NCBI GenBank assembly: GCA_003864495.1
Contig: PEDN01001367.1
Location: 124,001-188,000 of the forward strand
DNA length: 64,000 nt
DNA from: Nemopilema nomurai
Lineage: Eukaryota; Cnidaria; Scyphozoa; Rhizostomeae; Rhizostomatidae
Direction: 5' to 3'
Below, one piece after another: positions 33,501 to 39,336 of this stretch. A model generated the notes under the pieces. It was not told the origin of the DNA. It did not search any database and saw nothing but the letters and a program-made list of their open reading frames with translations. Both the position numbers and the translations under genes were made by a program. Each line of letters starts with the position of its first letter. The stretch's first letter is position 1.

Positions 33501-34913
33501 TTGTTATCCGTGCTTGAACATGAGGATTAATAGGAAAGCTAAGAAACTTGTTACATGCAAGTATTGACGATAGGTGTGACAATGCCTAGCGATACCTTTA
33601 CTTTGTTTTGTTAGTTCCTGCTCATTCAATATGTCAGGTCAATTATGTCAGGTCGAGTATCAGTGCTATCCGCCCACACCACCTCTGTTTGAGATTGTTG
33701 TTCCTACCTTCACAATTTCCCTGCATTTTCCATTTAGTGCAACAAGTGTAAGTCATCAGACTTCTATGGCAATCCGTTGGGTGGTCGTCAGTGCTTTAGA
33801 AAGTTGAAAAATGAGCAGTCATTTACCATCGGGAATGAAAAGCTGCGGATCGGCAGCGACGCAATCATAGAAGGCTTTCCACCCAACAGAACCATGTTCT
33901 TTGCGGTGCCTCCGCGATTCACCAATGTCGACATCCGCTTGACCATTGATGTCCTGCAAGGCGGACTTGATTTGTACATTGCAACCACCGACGGTGTGTT
34001 TGTTGTTGATGTGAATCACACGTCGGAGGATGAGACGCTGCTCTACCCAGCCACTCACTCACGTGCGAAGAGAAACGTTTTCGTGGAAGCTGTGACGCGG
34101 GACGGCTTCCCGGAAATGGTGACGCATGAAGATGGAAGTTCCGGTAGGTTTCGTCGCCATTTGGATCCTGATTCAAATATATCGCACCCTACTACACACC
34201 CGTACGTACCGCGAAGCAGCCAGATATACGCACCAACCGATGCCCCTAGTATGTACACGGAATACAAAGGGGGCTTGTATTTGGTCAGAGAAATCCAGCG
34301 CCGAGTAATCATTGGGATAAGGCATCAGTACCACAATTTCGGCAATGATCGCTTTTACATAGGCATCGTTACGCGGGGCAACAAAGGCAGTGCCTCCACC
34401 GCCGGCCTGATCTACTTTCAACAAGAGCTGTCCCAGATTGACCTGTTCGTATTCTTCACCGTGTTCTTCTCTGTTTTCTTCCTCATCCTTTCCTTGTTTT
34501 TCTTGCTGTGGAAAGTCAAACAGTTGTACCATGGACGCCAAACTGAAATGCAACAGCAAATCGCCTTGGTAACCATGGCCAGCAGGCCCTTCTCGTCTTA
34601 CACCGTGCAATGGGAACACAACGAGACTTTCGCGGCGTACATTAAGAGCCATTCGGAGCTCGTAGAGCAGTCTGTGTCGGTTAAACAGACGAAAGGCAAG
34701 CGTCATCGCTTGTACCCAATGGCCATTGAGTTCACGGAAGACGAATTAGCGGCGGTTGGCACCGTTTTCGTGCAGTATCCCGAGAACGAAGAGTCTCTCT
34801 GGAACATTTCCTTAGGGTCAGCCATCTTGAAAGCGACCCCGCAGCACCTGGTTGCTACCACGATCAGTGAGACGCAGAAGACGACACGGTTCATGTGTAC
34901 TGTTTCTGGCTAA
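7512..34913 (+). CDS. MEGF8: MEGF8, multiple EGF-like-domains 8 (complete, 30 exons)
   Basis: Single-pass membrane protein of 2663 residues, close to the vertebrate length of about 2800. Family knowledge: MEGF8 works with MOSMO and the E3 ligase MGRN1/RNF157 to ubiquitinate Smoothened, and is needed for left-right patterning and BMP4 signalling. Exons: 7512-7680, 8371-8534, 9320-9532, 12015-12195, 12713-12801, 13138-13351, 13874-14063, 14753-14901, 15166-15477, 15751-16331, 16630-16812, 17793-18029, 18511-18854, 19575-19805, 20371-20522, 21028-21238, 22015-22576, 22979-23284, 23882-23977, 24232-24406, 27346-27509, 28051-28201, 28746-29465, 30118-30363, 31035-31221, 31911-32100, 32352-32513, 32755-32888, 33258-33360, 33738-34913. 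Phases match at all 29 introns. The weakest donor is exon 16 (GTTGGT). The start at 7512 is chosen because it puts a hydrophobic signal peptide at the N terminus; ATGs at 7431 and 7323 are in frame and possible. Attractin, the nearest relative, has a different domain order. Confidence 0.95.
9533..12014 (+). other. MEGF8 intron 3, with possible antisense relic
   Basis: A 2.5-kb intron running from GTAAGT at 9533 to the CAG at 12012-12014. On the minus strand, about 11900 down to 10810, there are stop-broken stretches with a protein-like composition, including an 89-codon open segment at 10810-11079. This could be a decayed retroelement or transposon, but no diagnostic motif is visible and no terminal repeats were found. 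The 199-codon plus-strand frame at 11309-11908 has no recognisable domain. I see nothing else. Confidence 0.35.
12015..15477 (+). CDS. MEGF8: MEGF8 exons 4-9: EGF end and first kelch propeller
   Basis: Residues 183-560. Exon 4 completes an EGF module (CICNHGFSGEGC) and enters a six-bladed kelch beta-propeller. One blade core can be read for each repeat: TICIFGG (exon 4), LVVFGGEM and LYIIGG (exon 6), LLIYGGE (exon 7), YMVVYGG (exon 8), MVVAAGF (exon 9). Most introns fall at or just after the GG of a blade, so exon boundaries follow blade boundaries. In vertebrate MEGF8 this propeller lies in the extracellular part; its ligand is not known from the sequence. Exon 8 ends at 14901 by the first of four tandem donor sites (see the repeat at 14883-14990). 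Exon 9 ends with a Cys-containing linker into the first PSI module. Confidence 0.93.
14097..14559. mobile_element. MITE-like element with terminal inverted repeats (MEGF8 intron 7)
   Basis: The two ends of this 463-bp stretch are imperfect inverted copies. The left end reads AAGGCCGAGTTTACACGATG, and the complement of the right end reads AAGGCTGCGTTTACACGATG. Looser similarity continues inward for roughly 100 bases on each side. There is no coding capacity, as expected of a non-autonomous DNA transposon. I could not see a clean target-site duplication in the flanks, so the exact ends and the superfamily remain open; an old hAT-like or similar insertion is a guess. Confidence 0.6.
14883..14990 (+). 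repeat. 27-bp x4 tandem duplication covering the exon 8 donor
   Basis: Four near-identical 27-bp units begin at 14883, 14910, 14937 and 14964. Each unit contains the last 19 bases of MEGF8 exon 8 (coding DYMVVY plus one base) followed by GTAAG, so potential 5' splice sites lie at 14902, 14929, 14956 and 14983. The first two units carry GTAAGTGT; units 3 and 4 carry GTAAGGG and GTAAGGA. The unit is nine codons long and contains no in-frame stop, so each later donor would add 9, 18 or 27 residues without changing phase. The family alignment (YMVVYGG, then exon 9) favours the first donor. Confidence 0.9.
15751..18854 (+). CDS. MEGF8: MEGF8 exons 10-13: PSI repeats and linker domain
   Basis: Residues 560-1008. 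Cysteine-rich PSI (plexin-semaphorin-integrin) modules are recognisable by repeated C-x(2)-C-G-W-C cores: DPACGWC and GGCYWC in exon 10, DASCGWC in exon 12, NNCRWC and SHRCGWC in exon 13. Between them, exons 10-11 encode a beta-rich, cysteine-poor stretch (from about YIRYREPFNF to VLSWNATGIHE) that corresponds to the membrane-distal linker of vertebrate MEGF8. Several N-x-S/T sequons fit an extracellular chain. Exon 10 is the second longest exon after exon 23 and the last one. Exon 13 ends at 18854 in phase 2, immediately before a 280-bp repeat array. Confidence 0.92.
18861..19140. repeat. TTTATCC-type short tandem array in MEGF8 intron 13
   Basis: About 280 bp made of a 10-14-bp unit, CCATTTATCCTTTTT with variable T-run length, in roughly 22 copies. 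It starts six bases after the exon 13 donor. The motif TGGAAGGTAT occurs both at the exon 13 donor (18849-18858) and at the far edge of the array (19141-19150), so a second GT donor-like site closes the array. The array is stop-free in more than one plus-strand frame, which produces spurious open frames running out of exon 13. Confidence 0.9.
19211..19415. repeat. C-rich CCATCC/CAGCGCAAT repeat tract (MEGF8 intron 13)
   Basis: A strongly C-rich, G-poor tract directly following the TTTATCC array. It contains four copies of a 15-bp unit CCCAGCGCAATCCAT (about 19242-19300) and then degenerate CCATCCATCCCA and CACACC units. I see no coding content. It lies about 160 bp upstream of exon 14. Confidence 0.8.
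19575..21238 (+). CDS. MEGF8: MEGF8 exons 14-16: calcium-binding EGF and laminin EGF
   Basis: Residues 1009-1207. Exon 14 contains a calcium-binding EGF: PDADEC opens it, and CVNTYGSYNCICNRGF carries the Asn and aromatic positions of the Asp/Asn-hydroxylation consensus. Exon 15 gives another EGF (CYHECQHGYC...CKCDLGWKGTNC), and exons 15-16 give laminin-type EGFs (CLCNGHSTC..., CRCNGHGDVGRGTCDN...CFCKDQTTGSFC), ending at GDPR. The exon 16 donor must be AG|GTTGGT at 21239 to keep phase with exon 17; the better-looking GTACCG three bases downstream would break the frame. Confidence 0.9.
21531..21970. repeat. About 54-bp tandem repeat, 8 copies (MEGF8 intron 16)
   Basis: Eight head-to-tail copies of a 52-56-bp unit. 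Each has GATCG, a T-run of 5-10 bases, ACCAAAAGCTTGG, CTCTTTGATTAACTTTGATT and CGCCTT. Copies differ mainly in T-run length; the first copy has a TTTTTCTGACC variant, and copy 4 lacks one CT pair. The array ends about 44 bases upstream of exon 17. The low divergence indicates recent expansion or homogenisation. Confidence 0.93.
22015..22576 (+). CDS. MEGF8: MEGF8 exon 17: CUB 2 and EGF
   Basis: Residues 1207-1394. The second CUB domain runs from about GGMCYYGCSS through LYVYDG and GVLTVQYKG to KFYASFN. As in vertebrate MEGF8 it sits between the laminin-EGF block and the second propeller. It is followed by an EGF pair, CAGGCTGNRHC...CLCKPGWMGVDC and CPKNCSNATKQGYC, the latter completed in exon 18. 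The module is contained in a single exon, unlike CUB 1, which is split over three. Confidence 0.93.
22979..28201 (+). CDS. MEGF8: MEGF8 exons 18-22: second kelch propeller
   Basis: Residues 1395-1691. After the end of an EGF (CICNPGFVGPGC), five of the six blades of the second kelch propeller appear as ALVYGGRG (exon 18), MIVYGGKT (19), MYIIGGF (20), ILVFGGV (21) and MYIVGGY (22). The sixth, MYYFGGY, is in exon 23. His residues before the GG strands (RFGHT, LYGHT, FAHSA, LFGHS) match the kelch consensus. Intron 20, at 2.9 kb the longest in the gene, separates exons 20 and 21 and contains the tRNA. A human MEGF8 insertion between blades is absent here, which accounts for part of the shorter length. 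Confidence 0.92.
24541..24680. repeat. Imperfect triplicate, about 60-bp unit (MEGF8 intron 20)
   Basis: Three diverged tandem copies can be aligned by their shared blocks GCTCTTTAAA, TTGATAA and TTTCTAGAA. The third copy is cut short. This is an old local duplication with no coding content. The rest of intron 20 (24407-27345), apart from the tRNA, shows only short AT-rich repeats, including several copies of CTAGTACTAAAAG around 25730-26100. Confidence 0.55.
26190..26262 (-). tRNA. tRNA-Arg (anticodon TCG)
   Basis: Read on the minus strand, the 73-nt sequence begins GGCCGCGTGGCCTAATGG and ends TTCGTGGTCG. It folds into a standard cloverleaf. The 7-bp acceptor stem GGCCGCG pairs with CGTGGTC, with G-U pairs allowed. 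The anticodon stem TCTGA/TCAGA holds the loop CTTCGAA, giving anticodon TCG for arginine CGA codons. The T arm contains GGTTCGAGTCC (B box) and the D arm TGGCCTAATGG (A box). There is no intron and no encoded CCA, as expected in a eukaryote. A T5 run directly downstream (26182-26186 on the plus strand, read as A5) is a normal RNA polymerase III terminator. It lies antisense inside MEGF8 intron 20. No SINE-like body follows it, so a genuine tRNA gene is more likely than a tRNA-derived repeat. Confidence 0.95.
28264..28515. repeat. 21-bp x12 tandem repeat with higher-order order (MEGF8 intron 22)
   Basis: Twelve exact-length copies of CAATTCTGGCTTGAAATATC(T). Three variants occur: A with CAATTCTGG, B with CATTTCTGG and C with CATTTCTGC. 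Their order is A B A A A C B A A C B A, so the last nine positions repeat a four-unit (84-bp) A-A-C-B block. The unit is seven codons long and stop-free in several frames on both strands, which explains the overlapping open frames seen here. It starts 63 bases after the exon 22 donor. Confidence 0.95.
28746..30363 (+). CDS. MEGF8: MEGF8 exons 23-24: last kelch blade and PSI repeats
   Basis: Residues 1692-2013. Exon 23 (720 bp) starts with the sixth blade of propeller 2 (MYYFGGY) and then a run of PSI-type cysteine modules: DFYGCNWCDGICFG, CSTCVSRLPG...HCMW, CDTCIAESGCIW and CSTCLSSK. Exon 24 continues with SCLWSQKLRRC and the canonical CDSCLKSSGCGWC. The order and spacing follow vertebrate MEGF8 closely. 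The exon 23 acceptor is ambiguous: AG at 28744-28745 and AG at 28759-28760 are both in phase and differ by five residues (DSFGS). I used the upstream one. Confidence 0.92.
31035..33360 (+). CDS. MEGF8: MEGF8 exons 25-29: EGF and laminin-EGF modules
   Basis: Residues 2014-2272. Exon 25 has a calcium-binding-type EGF (ENECLNGRHNC...CKCKPGYERQPG). Exon 26 has an EGF (CVPICLQGCDRGSC...CECMFGWTSNNC) followed by the start of a laminin EGF (CLCNGHSNC). Exons 27-28 complete it and add the CRQ-type module of the family (CLSHCNGRSSIC, CLLCGGNSEGNLCEKC). Exon 29 gives CQCNGHGANCDAETGAGCIC, which aligns with the last laminin-EGF of vertebrate MEGF8. These modules lead straight into the membrane-proximal domain of exon 30. 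Confidence 0.92.
33738..34913 (+). CDS. MEGF8: MEGF8 exon 30: juxtamembrane domain, membrane helix, cytoplasmic tail
   Basis: Residues 2273-2663, ending at TAA 34911-34913. The last laminin-EGF cysteines (CNKCKSSDFYG) lead into a family-specific beta-rich domain (FTNVDIRLTIDV, LDLYIATT). The single membrane helix is about residues 2508-2530 (from LFVFFTVFFS), followed by the stop-transfer LWKVKQL. The tail of about 133 residues carries MASRPF at 2552-2557. In MEGF8 and attractins this motif is reported to bind the E3 ligases MGRN1/RNF157. Two furin-type sites, RAKR (2381-2384) and RFRR (2409-2412), lie in a low-complexity linker on the outside; I do not recall equivalents in human MEGF8. Confidence 0.95.
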   Translation, partial: CNKCKSSDFYGNPLGGRQCFRKLKNEQSFTIGNEKLRIGSDAIIEGFPPNRTMFFAVPPRFTNVDIRLTIDVLQGGLDLYIATTDGVFVVDVNHTSEDETLLYPATHSRAKRNVFVEAVTRDGFPEMVTHEDGSSGRFRRHLDPDSNISHPTTHPYVPRSSQIYAPTDAPSMYTEYKGGLYLVREIQRRVIIGIRHQYHNFGNDRFYIGIVTRGNKGSASTAGLIYFQQELSQIDLFVFFTVFFSVFFLILSLFFLLWKVKQLYHGRQTEMQQQIALVTMASRPFSSYTVQWEHNETFAAYIKSHSELVEQSVSVKQTKGKRHRLYPMAIEFTEDELAAVGTVFVQYPENEESLWNISLGSAILKATPQHLVATTISETQKTTRFMCTVSG

Positions 34914-37900
34914 CATCATCATTAGCGGAATCACTAATTGCAACAGAGGCTTTAAAACAGAGATTACGTGAGTTCTTAGAACCTGCAGGTAGAGACTGGG
35001 TAACTTCTTTTCCAATGTGTTCTTTAGTTGTGTTTATATGACGATGAAATTCAATGTAAAGGAAAATAGCCCTATCAAATAGGTAGGGTGACTATAATCA
35101 GTGGGCTCTGTGTCTCAGCAGCGCAAGGGCAGGCTAACCGTAGAGTAAGGCTATGTCGATTCACAGAATATTGGATAGCAATTGGAATAGGTATCAGCAA
35201 GCGGTAATCGCCGTCATGATCTCCCTAGGGAAATGAAAACTAATATTTGTCCTGGTAGGGTGTCCGCATCGGGTTTAGCCACCTTTGCATAAGGGTGTCC
35301 GCATCGGGTTTAGCCACCTTCGCATAAGGGTGTCCGCATCGGGTTTAGCCACCTTTGCATAAGGGTCCGTTGAGCTATTGAAACAGTAGATAATTTCTAC
35401 ACTTTTCAAAGATGTTGTTTTTGTAGTTTTTGTTATTAATTAAAGATATAAACATGTTTTTACTACTGATGCGAATTTCTTTCAACTTTTCCAAAGTTAG
35501 GCTTCTCAAAATGTAAATTTTCGCTATTTTTTGCACAGATGTCCGTTTAAAACGTCATGATTTGATGCATAATCGATTTTAATCCTTCAATGCCCCTATC
35601 ACTTCAAGGGTTTAGAATTTTACGTCGCTCCGTCAAATGCCTATACAAAGCCAGTTCTTTCTACGTTGTAAATTACTGTGATTTACCTGCTTTAGTCCAG
35701 TTGTAGAAGTCTTAAAGAATTATTAGAAGCACGACTTTCTTTAGAGGGAGAGGTTTAAACAGGAAAAAAACTCGCACAAAACTTTCATTTTCCCAGAAGA
35801 AATATTTGCATGGTTGAAACTGAAAGCTTTCTACTAATTGAGAATTCTGACTCGTTTAGAGTTATATGCAAAAATTTGACGAAGCAGAGTACACCTCAAC
35901 ACCCTGTAGTTCTGCTCAAACGAAATCTGACTACTTATTCGAAGTGATGAGACGACGTTTTTGTCTATTGACTTTAAAATAGCATCAAACTGATAAATAT
36001 GATTAATTTATTCTATCAAACATTTGGGTTAGCAAGTCTATTCATTTGAGATCTAATTAAAAGGCTTTTCTCGATGTCCTTGATTTAAAAAACCTTCTAT
36101 AGATGCGCAAAGGATATTTTCTATTTGCACGTTTTTGACGTCATTAGAATATATTGTGACCTGAGGGTGCGTTGTAAAAGTGATTGTAGCTGCAAGTGTA
36201 ACAAAGTTATATTTTGTGAGTTAGAAGTCCAATTTAGATTAGGCATTTTGAGGCGATATACTTGTAATGAGAGCGTTTTGATACCCAATCTTGTAGCTCG
36301 CTGTTAAACAATTGGGCGAAATGGAAACAGACTTCTTGCAGGCTTTTTCAACTAAGAATGTTGTACATTTTAGCATTGTAACACTGACTGTCGATTTAAA
36401 GAGGATGAATTTATTGAATACAGATTGCTAAATTTCGTGTTATTGATTACTTTTGTTCTTCGGCCTGTGAGTCACTTTGCCTTTAACGAGCCGCGAATCG
36501 AAATTGCTTATATTAAGCAAGCAGTTTTTCATGCGGATGAAAGTATCAATTGGCCATCTTTAGTTTGCTTGCCTGCAGAAAGTTCTTTGAACAAATATAT
36601 AGTTTCTCAAATATCTGTGCCATTTTCATTTTTTGGAACCCAAATAACTGCCAACCCTTCTCTTCTCGATTTTTTTAACAAAGTGAAGCTTCCAGTAAAT
36701 CTGGAGAAAAAGTTTGAGCAAAAGTTTCGAGTCTTTAAGCTGACACCAGTTCCCGAAGACTTGACAGACAATGTAAAGTTTGTCATCTTTGGCCATCTTT
36801 GACAGCTGGTAGAATCAGCACTCTTGACTTGTGTTCTCTTCCAAGGAGAGCAGGGAGTCCATTCCCGTCCTCAATGGCTGTAAAAGCTAAAGTTGTCTTA
36901 CTTGAACTTAAAGAAGTTTTTGCGAGAGCTGGTGTGAAAGGAAAGCCTATTCAGCCATCAGGGGCACGAGCCGGATAGATCCTTGAGAAGTGGTTAATCT
37001 TCATAGAAACCAATTCAATACGCGCGGCTAAAAATGGGCAATGGTAGTAAACTCTGATTATGGTGCCAAGAGAGAAAGTCTCGACCTTAATTCATTTAAG
37101 TGCCATTCATTAGATTTTTGAATTCATCTCCCCGTTGTAAAACAGAAACATTTATTGTCAACGGCTGCTATGTGTAACCATGCTTGTCAAAAAAGAGTGA
37201 AGATTTTCTGCAAAGCTAGGGCAGCAAAACAAGGGGAAAAATCACGCTACACTAAGAAATCTTTGGTATCAATATGACAACTTTTTAGACGCAAAAACGC
37301 CGGTGTTTTTATAAACATATGAAAAATATGAATAATATTTGAAAATTGAATCAAATTCATACCGCATGCTGGAAAACGCACCCTGACTTTAAACAATATT
37401 TTACATTGTTCATTTCTGTTGAATCAGTTGCGTCGGTTCTTTCTGACTAACTTCAAGGGCGCAGAACGTGCGGTGGCCACCTTTAAGGACGTTTCCAAGG
37501 CGCTGAAAAGCACAAAACTAATGGCCTCATACAAATTAGGCCCAAAACGGGGCCCCAGCAAAATTTTTTGAAAATATTTTTTGGATATAAGTTTTTCTTA
37601 AAAAACTTCACAATTTCATTAAAATTGGCCAAAACTTGTTTAGATTTGATATCAGTATTAAATAGTATTTATGTAAGTACATATAAGGTTCCCTTTAAAT
37701 GGACAATCATATCCATTATGAAACTTTACGGATAATAAGAGAATATCACAGATACTTATTTATTTCCTAAGTGACACAGTTTGAAAATGTTTATTTGTAG
37801 AGCATGTTTTCAATCATCCGTCAATGATCTTGCTTTCAATTTCGTGCTGTCGTTATGGCACTGGCGGTGACACAGGTGGACTAGTTTTGTTATTTTAATG

Positions 37901-38302
37901 GCTCTGGAAACAGTTATTTTTGCTAATGTTGAACCGATGTCATTTATCATGCAATAGTAGGCCTCTGAGAGCACAAATTGTGGTTACACTGCTCCATACT
38001 TTTTTGAAGCTCTGCTGTACGAAATATTATCCACATATGCTTATCAATTGGCAATCTAACCTAAATTTCACATTTTTGCCGGTTCTGACAATACCCTTTT
38101 ACACATTAAAATAAGGAGAATTAACTGTCGCAGGATGAATATTTCTGAAACAATTCTTCGGTCGGAAGATCATGTCAAATAGAGTGAAGTAAGGTACTGT
38201 AAGTAGAAGCCTTAACCACAAACTCACTCGCGCCAGACAGACACCGTCTGACGAGGCTTAGTGGTTGCTGCTGTGTAATGGTTTTCGGACAAGGATTCCA
38301 AA
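34914..38302. other. Intergenic region between MEGF8 and PCCA
   Basis: The first part is MEGF8 3' untranslated and flanking sequence. It includes the 35-bp triplication listed separately. Between about 36425 and 37569 several plus-strand stretches read like coding sequence but lack an ATG, are separated by frame breaks and match no family I recognise: an open frame at 36425-36802, a second at about 36799-36979 in another frame, and a third at about 37440-37569. These could be exons of an unidentified gene or transposon debris. The PCCA promoter should lie in the last few hundred bases. I saw no convincing TATA box. Confidence 0.4.
35258..35362. repeat. 35-bp x3 direct tandem repeat downstream of MEGF8
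   Basis: Three head-to-tail copies of a 35-bp unit starting GGGTGTCCGCATCGGG and ending ACCTTTGCATAA, beginning at 35258, 35293 and 35328. They are identical except for one T/C change in copy 2. The array lies 345 bp after the MEGF8 stop codon and may be part of its 3' untranslated region. Confidence 0.92.
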
Positions 38303-39336
38303 ATGGCGACAGTTGTTCAAGGAGCCTTGGCTGGCAGGCAATTTGTTGGCCAAGTCAATCTTAGCAAGTTAATTTGCAATCGTATATTTAGAGCACAGGT
38401 ATTTTTAGTGCAGTTTTTAAATCTTCTTCCATGAAAAGCGTGCTAATATAGTGTGGAAGGGCATGTACTGGTAATTGTTACACGTGGTCAATTCTTGCCA
38501 TCTTAGGCCACTGAATTGTAGCATTGGCTATCATAAGAAAAGATAAACACGCTCCACTTTGTGACATTTATTCAAGGTGCTGTTCATAATGGCACATTTC
38601 CATGGAAATTTATTATTAGATTTCGATGTAGTTTGTCAAACAGAATGGGCTTCAAGCAATGAAGCTTTTGTCAGATGGATCCTGTGGTTTTCTTGAGGTC
38701 ATCTATAAGAGCTGTTAAAATAGAATGCGAACCTACTTCTGTCAAATGAATAGTTTTTTCTTGCTCGCATGGGGTGTACCTTTGCGCACTATCTAAAGCA
38801 GGCGCCTTTGATACTGTCTCTTGAATTTGATATTAGTGTGTATGAATGTCTGCACTATAAAATTTTGGCAATTTCTTCACTTATACTAATTTTTTCCATA
38901 ATTTCCATCTTCTTTCCCTTCAATACTACAAATAAAACTCTGAAACAGTTCTTTTGAAAAACCAACACTTTTAAACTTTGTGTGGGTTGTCAACAATGAC
39001 ATGTCAATAAAACATGAACCCCCCCCCCCTACCTTTGAAATGTTTTCTATGTCCTCCTTTTGTCTGTTTCTATTTTATTATTTTGGTTGAGAATTTCTGA
39101 TGAATTTTCTGAATAAATGCCATGACAACATATGACAAAAACAGTTAAACCAAACTCAAACAAGAAGGTATTTAAACTCTGAAATTGGCCTCATCACAAT
39201 ATTCGTACACAATTGCTCCTTTGCTTTTGCATGGCTATTTGATTTTTTTCCTTTTTTTATTTGTTTCTCTCAATTTTGTTTTTAGGCATATCAGCAACTG
39301 CAAAAATTTTCTACCTCAAGGATTCAAAGGGAAAAG
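38303..39336 (+). CDS. PCCA: PCCA exons 1-2: mitochondrial transit region
   Basis: Residues 1-49. The N terminus ([14 protein letters not shown]...) is rich in Ala, Arg, Gln and hydroxyl residues and has no acidic residue until late, typical of a matrix-targeting presequence. Exon 2 adds [16 protein letters not shown], with Arg residues near a likely processing-peptidase site. The conserved enzyme starts in exon 3 with [16 protein letters not shown]. Intron 1 contains a run of 11 C residues at about 39019-39029. Confidence 0.85.

Noticed and set aside
35264..35362. Attachment site or integron-type repeat
   Set aside because: It is a simple three-copy tandem duplication near a 3' end in a eukaryotic gene, with no integrase or element boundary.
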